Part shown: one piece after another, positions 46,551-54,392 of the stretch
How positions within the stretch are numbered: the first letter of the stretch is position 1
Layout: every line of letters begins with the position of its first letter
Assembly (NCBI GenBank): GCA_026625165.1
Contig: CP112999.1
Span: forward strand, 1,054,001-1,118,000
Direction: 5' to 3'
Origin: Methanoregula sp.
Lineage (GTDB): Archaea > Halobacteriota > Methanomicrobia > Methanomicrobiales > Methanospirillaceae
Length of the DNA stretch: 64,000 nucleotides
The notes under the pieces: generated by a model
What the model was told of the DNA's origin: nothing
The model's input: the letters and a program-made list of their open reading frames with translations, nothing else
Databases searched by the model: none
Made by a program: the position numbers and the translations under genes

Positions 46551-47316
46551 CCAGAAAGGTTCTCTCGCGATTGTGGGGATAGGGCCCGGGAGCCGTGACC
46601 AGATGACTGCACGGGCACTCAAGGTGATTGCTGGAGCGGAGATCATCATTGGCAATGACACGTACCTTGACCAGCTCGAACCCCTTCTGGCAGGAAAAAA
46701 TGTTATCCGCAGTTCGATGGGAAAGGAGGTCGAGCGTGCCAAAACCGCCATTAAAATGGCACAGAAGCGCCGTGTCGTGATGGTCTCCGGTGGCGATGCC
46801 GGGGTGTATGGGATGGCGGGTATCGTTCTTGAGGTTCTTGAACACGAGAAGATTGCAATTCCGGTCGATATCGTGCCGGGTGTGACTGCTGCCACGGCTG
46901 CAGCATCACTGGTCGGCTCACCTCTATCCGGGGATTTTGCAGTTATCAGCCTCTCGGATCTTCTGACCCCCTTTGAAGTCATCGAGAAAAGACTTGAAGC
47001 TGTTTTCTCAGTTGGGATCCCGGTAGTCCTCTACAATCCCAGAAGCCGCGGCAGACCGCATAACTTTTCTGCAGCTGTTGCCATTGCACGAAAATACCTT
47101 GTGGAACATACACCGGTAGCCCTTGTCAGGAATGCATTCCGGGAGGGAGAGGAGATCACCATCACAACGCTTGGTGAAATTGAACCGTACTGTGATGTTG
47201 TGGATATGCACACCACGGTCATCATTGGCGGTGCAGAGAGCAGGATCTGGAGGATGGGACAGAATGTCAAAGGAATCATCACGCCACGGGGATACCACCG
47301 GAAGTACGTATACTGA
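46534..47316 (+). CDS. cbiH: Cobalt-precorrin-3 C17-methyltransferase CbiH
   Basis: CbiH (260 residues) methylates C17 with ring contraction. Signatures are AIVGIGPGSRDQMTARA, GNDTYLDQL, VVMVSGGDAGVYGMAG, and PGVTAATAAASLVGSPLSGD. No ATG lies near the expected N-terminus; a TTG at 46534 is preceded by GGAGG seven bases upstream (inside cbiG), which I take as the true start. It overlaps cbiC by 53 bases. Confidence 0.93.
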   Translation: MRLPDNQKGSLAIVGIGPGSRDQMTARALKVIAGAEIIIGNDTYLDQLEPLLAGKNVIRSSMGKEVERAKTAIKMAQKRRVVMVSGGDAGVYGMAGIVLEVLEHEKIAIPVDIVPGVTAATAAASLVGSPLSGDFAVISLSDLLTPFEVIEKRLEAVFSVGIPVVLYNPRSRGRPHNFSAAVAIARKYLVEHTPVALVRNAFREGEEITITTLGEIEPYCDVVDMHTTVIIGGAESRIWRMGQNVKGIITPRGYHRKYVY

Positions 47317-47950
47317 TCCGGGCGCGGAAACGCGCGAAGCATACGAGATCTCAAAAAAATCACGGATGCTGGCAAGGTCGGTGATCGGTAACAAATCACC
47401 AGAAGACCGGATCCGGCAACGGTGCTCGATTGCGGTTGGGGATTTTTCTTTTGCCCCGCTCATGCGGTTCTGCCATAAACCTGTTGAATCTGTTCGCTCT
47501 GCGCTCGAAAAAAATGCTTTGATTATCACCGATATCAGGATGGTGCAGGCAGGAATTCAGAAAAAAGGGCATTGTTCCGAAGTGATCTGTGCGCTTGATT
47601 ACGGAACAGATCTTGCTATTGAACGGGAGATCACCCGGACATCAGCCGGATTTTTCTCTCTGGAGAATCGCATCACTGGTTCAATTATTGTTATCGGTAA
47701 CGCTCCATCTGCCCTCCTTGCTGTAATCGATATGGTCGGGCGGGGAATACGGCCGGCGGTGATCATAGGTACCCCGGTAGGTTTTGTAAACGCTGCGGAA
47801 TCAAAAGAATTACTCCGGACACTCCCCGTCCCCTCCATTTCAAATGAGGGGACACGAGGTGGAACACCGGTGGCAGTGGCTGCAATAAACGAGTGCATCA
47901 CGATATATTCAGAGGGAACAACGCATGCGGGATCCGGTCACCGGGTTTGA
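47264..47950 (+). CDS. cbiC: Precorrin-8X methylmutase CbiC
   Basis: CbiC (228 residues) moves a methyl group from C11 to C12 to give cobyrinate. I chose the ATG at 47264 with GGAGG 10 bases before; a longer frame opens upstream but its first 47 codons only shadow cbiH. Conserved parts are DIRMVQAGI, VIGNAPSALLAVIDMV and GTPVGFVNAAESKELL. Where many family members read QR(I/M)(I/V)HATGD with the catalytic His, this protein reads QRCSIAVGD, with Ile at the His position by eye (see findings). It overlaps cbiD by 26 bases. Confidence 0.92.
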   Translation: MSKESSRHGDTTGSTYTDPGAETREAYEISKKSRMLARSVIGNKSPEDRIRQRCSIAVGDFSFAPLMRFCHKPVESVRSALEKNALIITDIRMVQAGIQKKGHCSEVICALDYGTDLAIEREITRTSAGFFSLENRITGSIIVIGNAPSALLAVIDMVGRGIRPAVIIGTPVGFVNAAESKELLRTLPVPSISNEGTRGGTPVAVAAINECITIYSEGTTHAGSGHRV

Positions 47951-48929
47951 ATACCCAAAAGAATGGCAGGATAAGTGCCGGTCAAAGAAGAAACTTGGGG
48001 ATGTAAAAAAGGGACTGGCTGTCCTGACATCTTCAGGAGTGGTCCTGCGCCGCGGATTCACAACCGGGACAACCGCAGCCGCTGCATGTAAAGCTGCTGT
48101 TCTCTCGCTTCAATCGGATGTTTCATCAGTTCAAATCACCGTGCCCTGCGGATTGATTGTGGAAGTTCCCGTCACTGCGAAGGGGGGGCGGGCGAGCGCG
48201 AAAAAATTTTCCGGGGATTATCCCACAGATGCAACGGCTGGTTGTGAATTTATTGCCCTTGCAAAAAAAAAGGAAATCGGTATCGGACTTGTGCCCGGGA
48301 GAGGGATTGGGACGTTTGCCCGCACCACACCCCGTTTCTCTAAGGGTACACCTGCGATAAACCCGCTTCCCCTTACCTGCATCCTCCAGTCAATTCAGGA
48401 AGCGCTCGATCAAACCGGGTTTTCGGGTATCACCATTACCTTATCCGTCCCAAAAGGGACAGAAGTAGCAAAAAGGACACTCAACTCCCGCGTTGGTGTA
48501 AAAGGAGGGATCTCGATTCTCGGCACCACAGGTCTTGTAGAACCCTGGGACGACCACCTGGCCGAATCCATGATGGACCGGATCTCAAAATCCGGAAATA
48601 TTGTCCTGACCACCGGTCGGACCGGGCTCCGGTACGCCCGCCTGAGGTACCCGGATCATGATATCGTTTTGGTTGGTTCAAAGATCGGTGATGCGTTATC
48701 TGTTGCCCGTGTTCCGGTGATACTGTTCGGACTGCCTGCCCTGATCCTCAAATTCCTCAAACCGGATATTCTCAATGGTACAGGATTTTTAACAGTAGAA
48801 GAACTGGGAGCCTCACCCCGTTTCGGCGATATGACAAAGGCTATTCTTTTATCCTGCAGGAAAACCTATCCGGCTGTTCACGTGGTGATTGTGAACAGGG
48901 ATGGAGAGATTATCGGAGAGACTCCATGA
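47925..48929 (+). CDS. cbiD: Cobalt-precorrin-5B C1-methyltransferase CbiD
   Basis: CbiD (334 residues) methylates C1 in the anaerobic path. Signatures are RRGFTTGTTAAAACKAA (about 42-58), SGDYPTDATAGCEF and GVKGGISILGTTGLVEPW. A basic 35-residue extension precedes the core. It overlaps cbiC by 26 bases and cbiE by four. It is not related to the other methyltransferases by fold. Confidence 0.94.
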   Translation: MRDPVTGFEYPKEWQDKCRSKKKLGDVKKGLAVLTSSGVVLRRGFTTGTTAAAACKAAVLSLQSDVSSVQITVPCGLIVEVPVTAKGGRASAKKFSGDYPTDATAGCEFIALAKKKEIGIGLVPGRGIGTFARTTPRFSKGTPAINPLPLTCILQSIQEALDQTGFSGITITLSVPKGTEVAKRTLNSRVGVKGGISILGTTGLVEPWDDHLAESMMDRISKSGNIVLTTGRTGLRYARLRYPDHDIVLVGSKIGDALSVARVPVILFGLPALILKFLKPDILNGTGFLTVEELGASPRFGDMTKAILLSCRKTYPAVHVVIVNRDGEIIGETP

Positions 48930-49507
48930 AGATCGTTGGTGTTGGCTGTGGTCCCGGTTTACTCACGGAAGAAGCAATACAGGTTATCCGGTCAGCAACC
49001 CTGATCTATGGATCGGACCGGGCAATTGAGATCTGCCGTCCGTTCATACCTCCGGGCTGCATGGTCAAAACCATTGACGACTTTAAAGCGCTGCACACGC
49101 TCCCGGATGACGCGGTTGTCCTCTCTACGGGGGACCCTATGCTTGCCGGACTCGGATATCTCAAGGGCGACGTGGTACCGGGGATTTCATCCCTTCAGGT
49201 TGCCGCGGCACGGTTGAGGATCCCGCTGGCACGGATCGTTCCTGTTGTAGCCCATGGTACCGGCCACGACAAGGGAATGAACGACACCCTTGACGAAGTG
49301 CTATGTAAAAAGATCGTCTTTCTCATCGCTGATCCAAAATTTGATACTTTGGAACTGTACAGAAAGCTCCAGGCACTAAATATTCCGATGAAGGTGGCAG
49401 TCTGTGAAAACCTCGGCTATCCGGATGAGAGAATTTTAGTAGATACTCTCGAATCTCCACCGCCGGTTACTTCAGCTATGTATTCGCTTATGATCGGTGA
49501 CTTTTGA
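48926..49507 (+). CDS. cbiE: Cobalt-precorrin-7 C5-methyltransferase CbiE
   Basis: CbiE (193 residues) has a Gly-rich loop VGVGCGPGLLTEEA (about 4-17), YGSDRAIEI, VVLSTGDPMLAGLG and PGISSLQVAAARL. It methylates C5; with CbiT it completes the C5/C15 methylation. It is the last cbi gene here (ATGA overlap with cbiD). The reductase CbiJ and the late genes (cbiP, cbiB and others) are not in the window. Confidence 0.93.
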   Translation: MKIVGVGCGPGLLTEEAIQVIRSATLIYGSDRAIEICRPFIPPGCMVKTIDDFKALHTLPDDAVVLSTGDPMLAGLGYLKGDVVPGISSLQVAAARLRIPLARIVPVVAHGTGHDKGMNDTLDEVLCKKIVFLIADPKFDTLELYRKLQALNIPMKVAVCENLGYPDERILVDTLESPPPVTSAMYSLMIGDF

Positions 49508-49585
49508 TTATACACCTCGTTTTTGGCCGGACAACCAAAAGCCTTTTTCGCCACCGGTTGATATTGTGTACAGGAGACGTTATCT

Positions 49586-49762
49586 ATGGATAAGGCAACT
49601 AAAAGCCAGATCAGCCTCGGACTTTTCGCCGTCGGTTTTATCATGATCTTTATTCAGGACTTAAAAAGGCTGGATACGATTAACCTTGGGTTTTCCTGGC
49701 CTTTTGCGATCATGTTCTACCTTGGACTCGCCTTCATGGCAATCGGATATTACCTCAAATAG
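49586..49762 (+). CDS. 58-residue membrane protein
   Basis: A short frame begins at the ATG 49586, preceded by GGAG about 11 bases upstream. It encodes a Lys/Thr N-terminus, a first membrane helix (about 9-24, LGLFAVGFIMIF), a charged turn QDLKRLD and a second helix (about 36-56, PFAIMFYLGLAFMAIGY), ending in YYLK and TAG. The hairpin of two helices and the ribosome site suggest a real gene. It follows cbiE by 78 bases. I do not recognise the family. Confidence 0.6.
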   Translation: MDKATKSQISLGLFAVGFIMIFIQDLKRLDTINLGFSWPFAIMFYLGLAFMAIGYYLK

Positions 49763-49956
49763 AATGAATCAATCAACTCCCTGATTTTGGGGCAGGGTTT
49801 GGTCCCGGTCGGGTTCATTGCCAGTCTTATCTTTTTTATATATAACTTGCGTTGATTTCACCCCCAAACGATGGCATACCTTATGGAATACCCGATACGC
49901 AATGGATGCCGGTACAATCAGGATAGACGTTATCCGCATGTTCTCAGCAAGGCAGC

Positions 49957-50949
49957 ATGAGACGATTTCTCCATCCTAATTTAAAAGGGTATATATTATG
50001 CGATGACGAGACTGATTCATCGATGAGTGAACATTTAAAAGCCAAGCACGGCAGCAGGTATGACCGGTTACAGGGGCGGGTCTATTTCCTTCTCGAATCA
50101 CCGGCAAAAGAGAACACAGCCCGAAAGATCGTCATCTATTTTATCGCAGGAATGATCCTGCTTAATGTCGCTGCAGTGATCCTTGAAACAGAAAATAAAA
50201 TATTCATTGAGTATGCACCATATTTCCATCTTATCGACTTTGTTTGTGTCGTGGTATTTTCAATTGAATATGTTCTCAGGGTCTGGTGCTGTGTCAGGAA
50301 CCCGGCCTATTCTCTTCCGGTAACTGGCCGTTTGCACTACATGATGTCGCCGCTGGCGCTTATTGACCTGCTTGCGATCACGCCCTTTTACCTCCCGTTT
50401 ATAATTCCGGTTGAACTCCGGTTGCTGAGGTTATTGCGCCTGTTAAGGATATTCCGGGTTCTCAAGCTTGGCAGGTATTCAAATGCCTTTGATACATTCG
50501 CAGCTGTCCTTAAGGAGAAAAAAGAGGAGATTGTCATTGCCGTGATCATGGCATCGCTTGTTCTCGTCCTCTCTTCAAGCGCCATGTATTTTGTTGAGCA
50601 TGAAGCCCAGCCGGAAAAATTTTCCAGTATTCCAGGCTCGATGTGGTGGGGGGTAGAAACGCTTACAACTGTCGGGTACGGGGATGTATATCCGGTCACA
50701 GCAGCCGGAAGAGTGATCAGTGCCATTGTTGCGCTCTCTTCAATCGGCCTGTTTGCCCTCCCTGCAGCCATCCTTGCTTCCGGGTTTGTAGAGAGCATCA
50801 AAAAACGGCATGCAAAACACAGCACTACTATAATCATTTGTCCCAGATGCAAGGAGGAGATTGACCTGCACCCTGATATGGTTCCGGGTATCTCCAATAA
50901 TGATGTGGAAGCAGCGCCGCACAGTCATACCAAAAAAAGGATGGATTGA
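49957..50949 (+). CDS. Voltage-sensor type potassium channel with Cys-pair tail
   Basis: The 330-residue protein has a cytosolic N-terminus (about 1-55), six membrane helices S1-S6, an Arg-rich S4 (RLLRLLRLLRIFRVLK, about 150-165), a pore helix and filter with TLTTVGYGDVYP (about 232-243), and a cytosolic tail. The tail carries CPRCKEEIDLHP (about 295-306), half of a zinc ribbon. The filter TVGYGD specifies K+. The start at 49957 follows AAGG; a second ATG at codon 23 is possible. It stands alone and its physiological role is unknown. Confidence 0.92.
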   Translation: MRRFLHPNLKGYILCDDETDSSMSEHLKAKHGSRYDRLQGRVYFLLESPAKENTARKIVIYFIAGMILLNVAAVILETENKIFIEYAPYFHLIDFVCVVVFSIEYVLRVWCCVRNPAYSLPVTGRLHYMMSPLALIDLLAITPFYLPFIIPVELRLLRLLRLLRIFRVLKLGRYSNAFDTFAAVLKEKKEEIVIAVIMASLVLVLSSSAMYFVEHEAQPEKFSSIPGSMWWGVETLTTVGYGDVYPVTAAGRVISAIVALSSIGLFALPAAILASGFVESIKKRHAKHSTTIIICPRCKEEIDLHPDMVPGISNNDVEAAPHSHTKKRMD

Positions 50950-51085
50950 GCAGATTCGGGTGCAGGGGGCGTACCTTTTTATTTTAGAGCCAGACTTATT
51001 CATAAAATTTGCCTGAAAGGTTCTGCATTTTTTCCCCGTTTTTTAAAAATAAAATTAAAAATCGTGATGAGCCGATAAAACCGGT

Positions 51086-51613
51086 TTATGAAGCACCTTT
51101 TTTTGGCTCTCTTTTGTTACTCTCTTCTTTGTCAACCTTGATTTCGCACTGCCGGTCACCCATGCACATCGCCCTCACAAACCGGGATTTATATTTGGGG
51201 TTCAGGTTCTTCTGAGTGCTCAGGGTGAAGGCAAGGCAGCGTTTAAACGCACGGTCAGGAGAAGCGCCCATGCTGGCTGCCTCCTCGACAAACGGGCAGT
51301 GTTTGACGATGACAACCGATCCATCCTCGCCGACGTCCATCACCTCGTCCTTGTAGTCCGGGCCAAACAGGATTGCCCTCACATTACTCATGCTTTGAGC
51401 AAGGTCCTCTGCATTCGCGAGCGGCAGTTTGAGCGAACGGGCGATATCCAACCCGAATTTTGAGAACTCAACCCAGATCTCCTGTTCCAGTTCGTCATAC
51501 CGGTCCCCGACTACCGGGGAGAAGACAACTTCATACATCGCAGTAAGCCGTGCGGCGCCCCGCGCCGAAATCTTCCATTTCACATCATCGGGAATCGATC
51601 TAAGGTCCCGCAT
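51086..51613 (-). CDS. ATC-hydrolase-like Cys-containing protein
   Basis: The 175-residue protein has a helical first half and a C-terminal part with KHCPFVEEA, FKRCLAF, LNPKYKSRFVRAMCMGD and RQCEIKV. The Cys order with a late CMGDxxCE resembles the ATC_hydrolase (L-2-amino-thiazoline-4-carboxylate hydrolase-like) family of archaea, which shares a fold with V4R-type proteins; the true substrate is not known. The start codon is the ATG at 51613. The tail is Lys/Glu-rich. It faces the K+ channel gene. Confidence 0.6.
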   Translation of the reverse strand: MRDLRSIPDDVKWKISARGAARLTAMYEVVFSPVVGDRYDELEQEIWVEFSKFGLDIARSLKLPLANAEDLAQSMSNVRAILFGPDYKDEVMDVGEDGSVVIVKHCPFVEEAASMGASPDRAFKRCLAFTLSTQKNLNPKYKSRFVRAMCMGDRQCEIKVDKEESNKREPKKGAS

Positions 51614-51760
51614 CCACCTATTCTCCCTGATCGAGTTTATGGTTGCGGCGTGGATATCAAACCATAGGTAAGGAGCCTTTTGAACCGGGCGATTTTAAAA
51701 AAAATACAAGGAGCAACTACAAAGATTTAATAGAGTTTATTTCTATTTACTCATCTGTAT

Positions 51761-52092
51761 ATGATCCTTGATCATGAAAAGATCTCGAGAATCAAAACTG
51801 CTCCTAAATCCCATAAAAAAGGGATGAGCATCTCGGAGATCGCACGTCAGCTCAAAATGAACCGCAACTCTGTTGCAAAATATCTCGAGATCCTGCTGAT
51901 ATCCGGACAGGTCGGGGCAACGAAGTAGGGCATCTCAAAGATCTATACGCTCTCCCGGCGTGTGCCGGTATCGGCAATGATGGATTTTCTTCAGTAATAT
52001 CCATCATCGATAAAAGTGGTTGGATCATTCATGCAGATGACCGTTTGATTCAGTTCGTATGTATCCAGCGTGAAACACTGAAAGCAGGTTGA
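51761..52092 (+). pseudogene. Broken HTH-PAS regulator
   Basis: From the ATG at 51761 the frame encodes a helix-turn-helix (MSISEIARQLKMNRNSVAKY, then LEILLISGQV) and stops at TAG 51926-51928. The same frame continues with ISKIYTLSRRVPVSAMMDF to about 51989, after which the meaning moves to another frame, with SVISIIDKSGWIIHADDRL (start of a PAS domain), and ends at TGA 52090. HTH plus YTLSxRVPVSAM plus PAS is the layout of a regulator family common in Methanomicrobiales. One stop, one frameshift and a truncation show it is dead. It lies 236 bases before fdhA; the remaining gap 51614-51760 has nothing else I can name. Confidence 0.8.
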
Positions 52093-52274
52093 CCCGGGTC
52101 ATTTCAGTCAAAAAACCACAATTCTGGCTGCCATTTGGTATTATAATCCTGCGTTTCGCTCCGTTACCAATGATTCTTTATTTTTTAGCTAATTCCATCA
52201 CGTTAATTTTGATAGCAAATAAAGTATTCAGTCATTTGAAAACCGCCATTCTGACGGATATTTTCACATTCAAA

Positions 52275-52321
52275 CCATAAAGTTTAACATGGGTTGTTCT
52301 GATTTTCCGTTTGTAGGAGGT
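52275..52321 (+). promoter_or_regulatory. fdhAB promoter and ribosome site
   Basis: CCATAAAGTTTAA (52275-52287) is a TATA-like element about 40-50 bases before the ATG at 52328, and GTAGGAGGTAAG (near 52313-52324) is a strong ribosome site six bases before it. The ribosome site decides the start in favour of 52328 over an in-frame upstream ATG at 52289. The TATA assignment is less certain; another AT-rich element (GCAAATAAAG) lies near 52216. Confidence 0.5.
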
Positions 52322-52327
52322 AAGATT

Positions 52328-54391
52328 ATGGACATGAAATACGTACCAACAACATGCCCGTACTGTGGTTGTGGCTGCGGCTTCAACCTTGTTGTCGTAG
52401 ACAAGAAGGTTGTCGGCGTCGCACCATGGCAACGTGCTCCTGTCAACGAGGGCAAGCTCTGCCCCAAGGGGAACTACGCGCATGAATTCATCAACAGCCC
52501 TGACCGGCTGACAAAGCCGCTGATCAAGAAGGACGGCAAGTTTGTCGAGGCAAGCTGGGACGAGGCATACAAGCTGATCGCCGAGAAGTTCAAGAAGTAC
52601 CAGGGTGAACAGAGTGCCTGCCTTGCTTCTGCACGTGTCTCCAACGAGGAGAACTACTTAATGCAGAAGTTCGCACGGGCTGTCTTGAAGACTCCCAATA
52701 TCGACCACTGCGCCCGGCTCTGCCACGCATCGACAGTTGTCGGGCTTGCCGGAACCTTTGGATCCGGTGCAATGACAAACTCGATCGGTGATATCGGCGA
52801 GTCCAAGTGCATCTTTGTTCTTGGCAGCAACACGTTTGAGCAGCACCCGCTGATCGGGCGCCAGATCATGCTCGCCAAGAAGCGCGGCGGCAAGCTGATC
52901 GTTGCTGACCCCCGGTTCACCCCGACGGCAAAGCAGGCTGACCTGTACATGCCGTTTGACTCGGGCACTGATGTCGCGATCCTCAACGGCCTGATGCAGT
53001 ACATCATCAAGAACGGCTGGGAGAACAAGGACTTCATCGCAAAGAGGACCAAGGACTATGATAAACTAAAAGAAGTCGTGATGAAGGATACCTACAGCCT
53101 TGAGAACGTCTCCAAGATCAGCAAGATTCCGGCAAAGGACCTCGCGACCGCTGCAGAATGGATTGCCAAGGCAGAGTCCAGCAATGTCCTCTACTCGATG
53201 GGCATCACCCAGCACACCACCGGTGTGGAGAATGTCAGGTCCGTTGCCAGCCTCCAGATGCTGACCGGCCACCTCGGCAAGCGGGGCGGCGGTGTCTGCG
53301 CACTGCGTGGCCAGAACAACGTGCAGGGAGCCTGCGACATGGGAGCGCTCGCAAACGTGTACTCCGGGTACCAGGCAGTCATCGTTCCCGAGATGAAGAA
53401 GAAGATGGAGGACGCGTGGGGATGCACGATTGCCGAGGGTAAAGTCGGCCTGACCGTCACCAAGCTGATCAACACGCTCGCTGACGAGCCCGGCAAGGTC
53501 AAGTGCGTCTATATCATGGGCGAGAACCCGATGATCTCCGACCCTGACCTCCACCACGTGGAGAAGGGAATGAAGAACGTCGAGTTCATGGTCGTGCAGG
53601 ACATCTTCATGACCGAGACCGCAGCGCTTGCAAATGTTGTACTCCCGGCAGCCTGCTATGCTGAAAAGGACGGTACCCAGACCAATACCGAACGCCGCGT
53701 CCAGAAGTGGAGAAAAGCCCAGAACCCGCCCGGTGAGGCAAAGGCGGACTGGCAGATCTTCTGCGAACTCGCCAAGTACATGGGATACGAGAAACAGTTC
53801 CCGTATAAGAGCGCCGAGGAGATATTCACTGAGATCTCAAAGGTAACACCATCCTATGGCGGCATGACCTATGCACGCCTCGAAAAGCCTGAAGCGCTCC
53901 ACTGGCCCTGCCCGACTGCAGAGCACCCGGGGACACCGATCCTGCACAAGGAGAAGTTCACACACCCGGACGGGCTGGGCATCTTCATCCCCTGTGAGTT
54001 CAAGTACCCCGCGGAAGTGCCAGACAAGGACTACCCGCTCATCATGACCACCGGGCGCTGCCTCTGGCAGTGGCACACCGGCACGATGACCCGCAGGTCA
54101 GAGAGCCTCGAGCGCGAGGAGCCGACCGGCTGGGTCGAGATCAATCCCGAGGATGCCAAGGCACTCGGTATAAAGGACAAGGAGAAGGTACGCGCCGTCA
54201 CCCGCCGCGGACAGATCGAGATCGGGGCCCGCGTAACAAAGGACATCAAGAAAGGCGTGGTCTTCATGCCTTTCCACTACGCGGAATGTGCCGCTAACGT
54301 GCTCACCAACAACGCTCTCGACCCGTTTGCAGCTATTCCTGAGTTCAAGGCCTGTGCTGTTAGGCTCGAGAAGATCGCGGAGGCGAAGTAA
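52328..54391 (+). CDS. fdhA: F420-type formate dehydrogenase, alpha subunit (molybdopterin)
   Basis: FdhA (687 residues) oxidises formate to CO2. The N-terminal 4Fe-4S motif has Cys 10, 13, 17 and 45 (CPYCGCGCG, KLCPKG). The active-site residue is Cys at 132 in DHCARLCHAS, aligned with the Sec of E. coli FdhF, so this is the cysteine form. Later molybdopterin-binding parts include TQHTTGVENVRS, GGGVCALRGQNNVQGACDMG, MGENPMISDPD and NTERRVQ. Codon choice is strongly biased to AAG, CTG/CTC and GAG, unlike the neighbours, as expected for a highly expressed gene. The next gene encodes the F420 subunit, one base on from the stop. Confidence 0.97.
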   Translation: MDMKYVPTTCPYCGCGCGFNLVVVDKKVVGVAPWQRAPVNEGKLCPKGNYAHEFINSPDRLTKPLIKKDGKFVEASWDEAYKLIAEKFKKYQGEQSACLASARVSNEENYLMQKFARAVLKTPNIDHCARLCHASTVVGLAGTFGSGAMTNSIGDIGESKCIFVLGSNTFEQHPLIGRQIMLAKKRGGKLIVADPRFTPTAKQADLYMPFDSGTDVAILNGLMQYIIKNGWENKDFIAKRTKDYDKLKEVVMKDTYSLENVSKISKIPAKDLATAAEWIAKAESSNVLYSMGITQHTTGVENVRSVASLQMLTGHLGKRGGGVCALRGQNNVQGACDMGALANVYSGYQAVIVPEMKKKMEDAWGCTIAEGKVGLTVTKLINTLADEPGKVKCVYIMGENPMISDPDLHHVEKGMKNVEFMVVQDIFMTETAALANVVLPAACYAEKDGTQTNTERRVQKWRKAQNPPGEAKADWQIFCELAKYMGYEKQFPYKSAEEIFTEISKVTPSYGGMTYARLEKPEALHWPCPTAEHPGTPILHKEKFTHPDGLGIFIPCEFKYPAEVPDKDYPLIMTTGRCLWQWHTGTMTRRSESLEREEPTGWVEINPEDAKALGIKDKEKVRAVTRRGQIEIGARVTKDIKKGVVFMPFHYAECAANVLTNNALDPFAAIPEFKACAVRLEKIAEAK

Positions 54392-54392
54392 C

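Noticed and set aside
51926-51928. TAG in the HTH-PAS frame read as pyrrolysine
   Set aside because: The frame also has a frameshift and a truncation further on, and the gene family has no reason to carry pyrrolysine; decay is the simpler reading.
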